The notes beneath the pieces were generated by a model that was not told where the DNA came from, did no database searches, and was given only the letters and a program-made list of their open reading frames with translations. From assembly GCA_934045905.1 (NCBI GenBank), contig OW203761.1, forward strand, positions 35,080,964 through 35,144,963: 64,000 nt of DNA. Reading direction: 5' to 3'. The position numbers and the translations under genes were made by a program. Of the stretch, positions 56,851 to 64,000 are shown one piece after another (the first letter of the stretch is position 1; every line of letters starts with the position of its first letter). The DNA is from Leuctra nigra. Lineage: Eukaryota; Arthropoda; Insecta; Plecoptera; Leuctridae.

Positions 56851-58630
56851 GCCCCTGGTCACGAGTAAACAATGTATGTATCTATGCAGTATGCACATCA
56901 TAGTAACTTATCAGAGAATTCCAGTAAGTGGGAGATGACGTAATATTACTTCAAACAGTCGATAGAAGGGAGTTATTTATTATTTTCATCGTAATAACGA
57001 GGAGATAGTAGGAATATCCTTGAATATTGAATACAATGGTAGGTATGATAAAAATATAAAAAGACTAATTGAAATCAAAGCGAGTGTGACCTTTGGAGCA
57101 GTGGAATAACAGAAACCTGCCACCCTTCTGCAATCAAGTAGGTACTGTAGGTACATCATTTAATTCCAATTTGCTTGCCAATACCTACAAGCAAATACCC
57201 AATTAGATGCTAAAAAATCATAGAATCTTCCTTGTGCAGCTGATCAGTAGACCTACAAGTTTGGGAAGTAAAACAACTAGATGGGGGATTTAATCTCTTC
57301 AAAACTGTAATAAGTATGGTGGAGCGGAGTCCCACTCAAAGGTTAAAGGTAGGTAATACTAGGTAAGAATCACCATGGTAGGAATACAAGTTTTTCTGAT
57401 CTAGGTACCTATTCCAGAAGTACGAGCAAAACAGGTCACCGACAGGTTACAGACAGCTAACTTGATTAAATTTGCTAAAATATCACAATTAGACCTATAA
57501 ACTACCACGTTGGGTCTTAATAACGTTAACATATTATCAATTACGATATAACTTTAATGATTGGATTAAACTCTTGCACAATAAGAAGCAAAATGACAGG
57601 TGCTTCCATAACGTTCCAATCGTTTGATGCCGATTGCCGAGTGTTCATAGCAAACACAATAAAACGCTATACCTATTATAGCATTAGGTAGTAAAAAGGG
57701 CAGGGCCAGGGGAGCAGTCTACAAAACACTGAACTCAAACACTACGATTCCTTTACCGGACCGTGCCAGAGTTCATAACTTCTCAAGTTCAAATAGCGGG
57801 CCGCCATGATTCCATCTTGAGGCATGCCCGTTTTACTTCTTCTAATTCTCACTTATACCTAACTACCTAGTCTATAATTCTAGATACGAAAATTAAACAT
57901 TTTATTTAGTAGCAAGGAATAACTTGAGTAGTTTTAGTGGTAAAAATCATTATCAGATAGGCAGCGGGTTACACAACTAGAATCAACCTGCTGCATAGGT
58001 AGGTAGGAAGGCTAGGACCCTATGCTAAGGTACGCCGACTACAAGAGTAAATCAGTTTTGAAGTGAACTTACGGATTAAAAGGTGATTGCACGTATGTCT
58101 TTGATGAGTATTACAATAAATTGACCAATTTATATTAATATTCTGTCAAATTCACTAATATTTACGCGCACTAGAGCAAAATCAGCAGTGCTTCCCACGT
58201 GTTCACAATGTTGTCCACCTAACAAGTAGTGACCCCAAAACAATATGGCGTCGACGTAAACTCGTTGTCGGTGGCTCTCGCGGCTGCGAGATCCACTGCG
58301 ATCCACTGCCACCTTGAATGTAGCGGAAGTAGGTCATTTACAAAATAAACCCGCCAAATTTTCGAAAACTGTACACAGCAATCACACACGCGATCTGTGG
58401 ATTCATTTCACTTTGAAGTCTGGAACTAATAATAGAGATGATTCTAACCACAGTCAGAATAATACCTGTATGAAGTTTTTGTATGCACTGACATTGAACT
58501 GGCATTTTGCCGTGATTCTGACAGGGGCGCCGGAACCGGGGGGGCACGTGCCCCCCCTAGACGTCTGAAGGGGGGCAAGAGTATCAATCTGCCCCCCCTG
58601 GAGGGTTATTCTAAAATCCCTTGTCGTCTC
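56851..58630. other. Intergenic stretch, no gene recognised
   Basis: AT-rich with GTAGGTACCTA simple motifs. A short CpG-containing patch with AATATGGCGTC at 58240-58310 could be a promoter on either strand but leads to no visible exon. A GGGGGGGCACGTGCCCCCCC palindrome lies at 58540-58560. Confidence 0.4.
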
Positions 58631-58858
58631 GTATCAATGGGGTTGTTCACTGCCATTTGCTCTCACTCGCAGCGCTAGCGGCATTGGAGGTGCCTCTCTC
58701 TGATTGGTTGGTTTCTGAATCCAAGATCTCTGATTCAAACTCCCGCCAAGTTTTAAAAACCTTCCATTCCGCTAGATGCATTTTGATTGGCTCTCTCCCC
58801 GACAATTAGAACAGCAGCGCCATCTACAATAGTTTTGCGTGAACAACCCCATTGATAC
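58631..58858. mobile_element. MITE with perfect 20-bp inverted ends
   Basis: GTATCAATGGGGTTGTTCAC at 58631-58650 is matched exactly by its complement at 58839-58858. The 228-bp interior is non-coding. The flanks CGTC on both sides are suggestive of a short target duplication. The intact ends suggest a recent insertion. Confidence 0.8.
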
Positions 58859-59440
58859 GGCGTCACTGCCATGTTAAATAGACAGCACTCCAGTGTGCAG
58901 TGAGCCCGTATCACGTGAAACGACACGACACGGGAATTTAGAATCGCCCTCCTGGTAACGCATAATTATCTCTAAAAAATTACTCGATAAGGGCTGAATT
59001 TCAAAAAAAAATCGCTGCGCGGCATTGTCATGTGAGAGTCTATTGACGAAATTAAATTGATATTGTTATTTTACACCAAAATCATTTTAAACCTAAGAGT
59101 ATTCAAAGTTTACTAAATCGCTGCGGGGCATATATATATGAACTTTCCTGATATGAGTGATTAACTTTTGTTTTCTTACAATTATTAACATGCACCAAAA
59201 TCATTTGAAACACTTTCCCACACACATTTTCGTTATTTTAATTAATACATTTTTTGGCAGTCCTCGAATTCAATTTACCTTACCAATGATGTCGTCCATT
59301 TATTTGTTTAGATCAAGATTGGATTAAACAGTTTGAAATTACGTAGAAACGCACCAAATTCATTCCTGAAATTCAAAATTTTCCCGGGGCTATCCCTGCT
59401 TGAAAAAAACATGCAATTTCTGATAATGTCTGGAGTATTT
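58859..59440. other. Spacer with decayed G-rich repeat phrases
   Basis: ATCGCTGCGCGGCAT (59013) and ATCGCTGCGGGGCAT (59117) recur about 100 bases apart, each after AT-rich filler with a CACCAAAATCATTT phrase. This resembles the subrepeat design of the 37.6-kb element. No gene is seen. Confidence 0.4.
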
Positions 59441-60076
59441 ACCAGACATTCCCAGTGAATTTCAGACAATCTCAGAATCCAGACACACTTTCACCAGACT
59501 CTTCCAGATTTTACCAGAGTTTACCAGAGAAGCCCGAGACACCAGAATTATTCAGGCATAACCAGAATAAACCAGACAAAGTAGTCAGACTAACTCAGAG
59601 TTTTCCAGATTATTCCAGACAACCAGAATTAATCAGGCATAGCCAGACTATTCCAGACAAAAGAAGTCAGACGGACCCAGAGTTTTCCAGAAAGGTCAGG
59701 AAAACCTTTACATAAGAATATATCAGACAATACCAGACAAAATGAATCCAGACAAATCAAGATAGATCCAGACAAATCAAGACAATGTAAATAACCAGAA
59801 AATATCAGACAAACCAGAAACAAATCTTGCCAGACTTCACAAGACAAAACCAGAAAGAGTCAGACAATTACTTTCACCAGAATATACCAGAAGAAATCAG
59901 ACATAGATCTAACCAGACTAAACCAGACAATTCCAGAATGACAACAAATCAATTTATTCACCAGAAAATCTCAGAACCCTCCAGACAGTTATTCAGACAA
60001 AGCCAGACGATACCAGACCAACTAACAGAATACACCAGACCCAGAAAATATCAGACTTTACCAGGCGAAATCAGAT
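59441..60076 (+). repeat. CAGAC/CAGAA-saturated tract
   Basis: By eye about fifty CAGA tetramers, mostly CCAGAC, TCAGAC or CCAGAA, spaced mainly 8-15 bases apart in one orientation, with AT-rich filler between and no fixed longer unit. The tract is preceded by an inverted pair AATGTCTGG / CCAGACATT (59426-59450). It forms Pro/Asp/Gln-rich open frames that look like by-products. Confidence 0.85.
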
Positions 60077-60089
60077 CCCTACAAACACT

Positions 60090-60275
60090 GGGCGGCCCGG
60101 GCTTCTGCCCATCTAGCGCCCAAGTGGGACGTCCCGGGCGGGAACTACTAGGGCATGCCCTGGGCCTGCCCAACGGAGCCCAACCGATCCGTTTTATCTG
60201 GCTGTAAAATTTCTAGGAATGTCCCGTCTTGGTCCCGCCCGGGAATGGCTAGGGACGGCCCGCGCGGGCGCTACG
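60090..60275 (+). repeat. GC-rich imperfect repeat of CCCGGGC and CTAGGG phrases
   Basis: Very GC-rich in an AT-rich setting. Phrases such as GGCCCGGGC, CCCGGGCGGGAACTACTAGGG and CCCGCCCGGGAATGGCTAGGG recur in both orientations, with periods of about 40-130 bases. It directly follows the CAGAC tract. Origin unknown. Confidence 0.55.
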
Positions 60276-60454
60276 ACTGTTTGAATTTGAGCTGCTCTAA
60301 TGACTTATTTTTTTCATATTTATAACTTCATTTCTATAATAATTACATCTACATTTCACATGGATATATTGATTTAAGAATAAATATGTTTACAATTCCA
60401 AAGCAAAGTATTCATACCATTTTAAACGTTATTAGTAAAGTTTCTTTTATGAAC

Positions 60455-60750
60455 TCGGCAGTCGGCCATCTTCGTGAATCAACTTGTTTCCATTCTCCCT
60501 TCTTCATTTCAAACGCGGCGTTTGACGTTTGTTGATATTTTACAGAGTGTCATGAGTGTGTAGTTTACGTCCTTTTGAGTGATTTTGAATGTGATTTCAA
60601 TTATTATCTGTGTCCGTGAATGCAGTGTTCACTGCTGAATAGTTTGTCTCAGTTCAAACCATTTAATGTGACAAAAATCGTGAAATAATTACAGTTTTGT
60701 TGTGCCTCTTTTGCTTGGATTGTCATCACAGAGCCATACAACCCATTAAA
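60455..60750 (+). promoter_or_regulatory. Probable promoter and non-coding first exon of an unidentified gene
   Basis: CGGCCATCTTCG at 60475 is an inverted YY1-like core motif. The following 260 bases are free of repeats and end in TTAAAG followed by GTGAGT, a strong donor at 60751. This is the same arrangement as the reductase promoter. The coding part would lie downstream, possibly starting with the exon at 61965. Confidence 0.4.
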
Positions 60751-61964
60751 GGTGAGTCTTCATCACAACTACCTACATAAGTATCCAGGCATTAATCGTT
60801 GTTACTTTAGTTTTGTATGCTGGGGATACTAATAAACCAATAGGTAGTGTGACCAATGTTCAGTAAACATTAACCTCACATGTAAATTTTTGAAATGTAG
60901 CAATTTATGCAAAGTAAAATTTCCAACTAGGTAGTTTAGGTATTTATAAAATAAATAAAGTAGGTAAACAGTTTGCTTGGCGTGGTAGTCTATACATATC
61001 AGTGGTAGTAGTCAGTAGGAAACCCTACCTGTAGGTACCTAGTACGTACCTCCGCCTATTTTGGGAATATTTTCACCTCTACATTAACCAATAACCATCC
61101 CACATACCTACCAAGGTACCTACTGCAGTTTTAATAATGTTACTTGTTAAAGGTGAATCTACTCTGGAAGAAAATAGGCTATTAAGATATTGAACTCCAG
61201 AAACAAGCGCGTATTCGTCCTGCGAGCGAACCAAGCTGTATCGTCAAACCGAGCCGAAACATTAAGAACCGAACCGAGCAGAGTGGTAAATATTTTCATT
61301 ATTTTTAATTATTTAACTTTATCAAGGATTTTAGATATACATCAATTATTTTTGTTTATGTAGGTACCTTACAAGGCCAATAACAAACATTTTTGCTGTG
61401 ATCCGAAAGTAAAAATTATGTTGCATGGAAATTACATTCTTGTCGGAGGTAGTAGATACATACATTGAATGGTGGTCCCGCTTCATTCAAATACGTAGTA
61501 AAATTTTTGAGATTGAATGTTGTCATCCAAAAAAATAAACCGCACCTTTTGAATTTCCTCTAACGCGCCGGTGGTAAGAGAGCAGCCATTCCATGCGAAT
61601 GCAGACATATTATGCCACATAATACATGATGACTGCTGAATTATTAAATGTAAATAAATCAGCATGTTTTTATATTAAATTCATGGTATTTTCTTGCTGA
61701 TTCCAAATATGTAATCAGTTTTTTTTTAAGTTTGAATAGTTATTTTGTTATCAGTAAAATTGTGGGACCGCATTTAAATTTAAATTTCGTGTCGAACCAT
61801 GTAAATTACATAAAAAATTTAGAAGGCTGCACAATGATCCTAGAACTATTTTTATTTTGATGAATAAGATGCTGAACATAGCATCTTACACCCGTACACC
61901 CGTAACACGGAATGGCTGAGTGGAAATTAATTTGAGTTGCTAACTTTCACCTTACTTTTTGTAG
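60751..61964. other. Presumed intron, nothing recognised
   Basis: AT-rich with GTAGGTACC simple motifs; no exon or repeat that I can support. Confidence 0.35.
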
Positions 61965-62163
61965 GTTCTACAGATTCACCGTGAACTTGCCCTGCTCTTA
62001 TTCTAGAGTCGATTTAATTGCCTACCTACTTCAATTAAAAAGTAAATTTACTTCTTGGCAAATTAGCGAGAATTCTGAAGATGCACAGGACTTAGGACTT
62101 CATCGAGTTAATGGATTAAATGTTACCTACCCTACAGATGTAATGATTCAGAACTCTCTGATG
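61965..62163 (+). CDS. Candidate internal coding exon, unassigned
   Basis: The acceptor TTTTTGTAG (or TTATTCTAG, giving a start at 62007) leads into an open frame of 66 codons ending at ATG followed by GTAAGC. It contains SRVDLIAYLLQLKSKFTSWQ and HRVNGLNVTYPTDVM, composition unlike random intron. It lies 1.2 kb after the promoter-like exon at 60.5 kb. I do not recognise the protein and find no matching next exon. Confidence 0.3.
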
Positions 62164-64000
62164 GTAAGCCACATTTTAGTATTTTATATGTGTAGTATTT
62201 CCTCTAACCTTACCTATAAATCACATTTATGCAATATAGAATGTTTCAAATTTTTATTGGGGTTTTAAATAAATAGTGTACCTAATGGTAATAATTGTAC
62301 CTCAAGTGATTATTGTGGCAGGTCACACAACACAAAAGTGATTTTTGTATTATTCATTGCCAAGAAGTTTATCCTATCAATTTACAAATTCTTCATTGAA
62401 TCTATCTTTCTTTTTTTTAGGGATCACTCTGTGCCAAAAATTCAATTTTTAAATTTTTTGTAAAGACTGTTATTTGCAGCTATCTGCTATTGCAGTTATT
62501 TACATAAATAGTTCTTGTGTAGTAGGTAGAAACTATTTGCTAGGCAGCCTCATGCTCAAAAGAAGTTGCATCCACGTAGATTGCGGATGTCAGTCCTCGA
62601 CACCACAAGACCGTGTGCTAATAATTTATGGATGGAATCCAGTATCTGGCCATTAAATCGGAAAATTCTTTTGAGCATAGCATAATAATAGTGTTAAATA
62701 TTGACAAAATTAACAAGATCTTACTGATAACAAGATCTTGTAAATGTTGGACTTTCATTGGTCTGACCGAATAAAAATTTACACAAAAAATAAAAAACAC
62801 TTCTAACAATACGCTGCATGATCTTGCTAAACTTTTCAAGATCTTGTATAAATCTTGTTTAGGTTAGAATCTGTACCTACAATAATAAATAATTGCAAAT
62901 ATCTTGCGAACATTATTAGTACAAGGTACATTACCTAAATACTTTGCAATTTTATTATTTCAGATGAAAGAAATACGTATTCAATAGCATTCATTTTCTT
63001 GAAAAACTGAAGATGAAAAATTGTGCCAACATATCCGTGAGTGAAGTAAAATCCGAATTGTGTCTTGTCGATAAAGAGACAGCGTGCCAGACTCACTGCC
63101 AGGTAGTACCTACCTCAGAATGTTTTGATACTATGTGACGTGTGAAGGTTGAAGGACATTTAAAAATTTTAAGTGATGTGGTAGTATAATCTTTTACAAT
63201 AATATACGTTTATATTATATGAAACTGTTTTTTTTTTAATTTTCGTGTGTTTTCCTGCTCTTTATTATTCCTAAAATTCAATTGCAGTGAATCTCCTATG
63301 TGTAGCATTTTATTTTTTAGGGAAGAGTACATGAAAAATTTATTATTGAAACGATTCAATCGTCCTGTAAGAGATTATCAAAAAATAATTGCTAATTTCA
63401 AAATCCAACAACTGATTCATAAACAAAAATTATGGATCTTTTTATCCTTCTTCATTTTTTTATGAATAAGGTAGGTAATACTTAAGTCTCTAGAAATTTT
63501 GTTCCAGTAAGTTTTTAAATATCAACGCAAATAATTACTGACATTTGTCACCCGCGAAATGTTAAAAATTAATTCATGCAAATGAAATTCAATTATAATG
63601 GGACTTTTGGCGGGAAAAACGACGTATTACAAGAATCCACTTACACTAATGTGCTACCATTGTGGATCATCTGTCAATTTTCTGTAAATTTTCCTGTTAA
63701 AGTAATCAAACTTTGTAAATTCATTCCTTGAAAACTATTCATCCCACAGCAAAAATAAAATCACATCTGTGTTCAGCAACATAATCAACTTTCATAAAAT
63801 AAGGGTCTATTATTCTGAAATCTGAATTTCACGAGACTTCCCCATTATGTGACAGTCAAGTTGAGGATTTCAAATGATCCCAAAATATTTCCTCCAAATA
63901 AAAATGCGTTAAAAATAAAAACAGTAGGAGGTACCTTAGGTAATGTGTCAGGTCAGTGGAACAGCTTTCAAACAATAGGGAAACATGGCGAGATAAAATA
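62164..64000. other. AT-rich end of window
   Basis: Contains CAAGATCTTG-type phrases at 62710-62870 (a third, decayed member of that repeat family). A possible small exon-like piece is at 63320-63370 (GAAGAGTACATGAAAAAT up to a CCT|GTAAGA donor). A frame at 63026-63100 ends at CAG|GTAGTA. None is convincing alone. Confidence 0.3.

Noticed and set aside
59441..60207. Pro/Asp/Gln-rich open frames in the CAGAC tract
   Set aside because: The periodic CAGA motif without a frame-consistent unit explains the composition; there is no start or splice context.

Overview
The window is nuclear DNA of an arthropod, almost certainly an insect. It has multi-exon genes with GT-AG introns, AT-rich introns full of small DNA transposons and SINE/LINE pieces, and many GTAGGTACCTAC-type simple motifs. 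The best family match is the insect cytochrome P450 reductase. A sap-feeding hemipteran is possible, but that is a guess from general character and no search was run.

Three protein-coding loci can be supported. (1) A plus-strand gene with a fibronectin type III domain (exons at 5723-5945, 11154-11330, 11986-12081 and 13762 into an assembly gap of 200 N at 13822-14021). The intron in the middle of its FN3 domain has expanded into a 4.8-kb tandem array of 36 copies of a 134-bp unit. Each copy carries the intron's 3' splice site plus 5' exon sequence. (2) A complete NADPH-cytochrome P450 reductase gene on the plus strand, 12 coding exons from 17949 to 32578, 676 residues, all catalytic motifs intact. 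A non-coding first exon probably ends at 15031. (3) A complete minus-strand gene for a mitochondrial-anchored KH-Tudor protein of the AKAP1 (spoonbill/Yu) type, five coding exons from 47404 down to 40259, 757 residues, with a probable 5' UTR intron and a promoter near 48.2-48.5 kb. Genes 2 and 3 converge, separated by about 7.7 kb of transposon-rich DNA.

The rest is mostly transposable elements. At 2.5-4.9 kb there is a foldback element and a TA-flanked inverted-repeat element with two other MITEs nested in its arms. One MITE family, with at least seven copies, recurs at 3.4, 18.4, 31.0, 31.2, 36.0, 48.7 and 56.6 kb. Other repeats are two palindromic families (20.8/42.9 kb and 30.8/42.0 kb), a CAAGATCTTG-rich family (16.6/40.5 kb), hAT-like elements with clear target duplications (26.9-29.2, 37.6-39.4 and 41.0-41.7 kb), a 5S-rRNA-like SINE (51.4-51.8 kb, with a truncated sister at 26.1 kb), a tRNA-like SINE (33.2 kb) and a LINE 3' end (31.5 kb).

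Right of 48.5 kb I recognise no conserved gene. There is a GC-richer block at 51.9-55.0 kb with uncharacterised open frames and a 47-bp tandem repeat, an unusual 630-bp tract saturated with CAGAC/CAGAA motifs (59.44-60.08 kb), and a probable promoter plus non-coding first exon at 60.45-60.75 kb. One unassigned candidate coding exon lies at 61965-62163.
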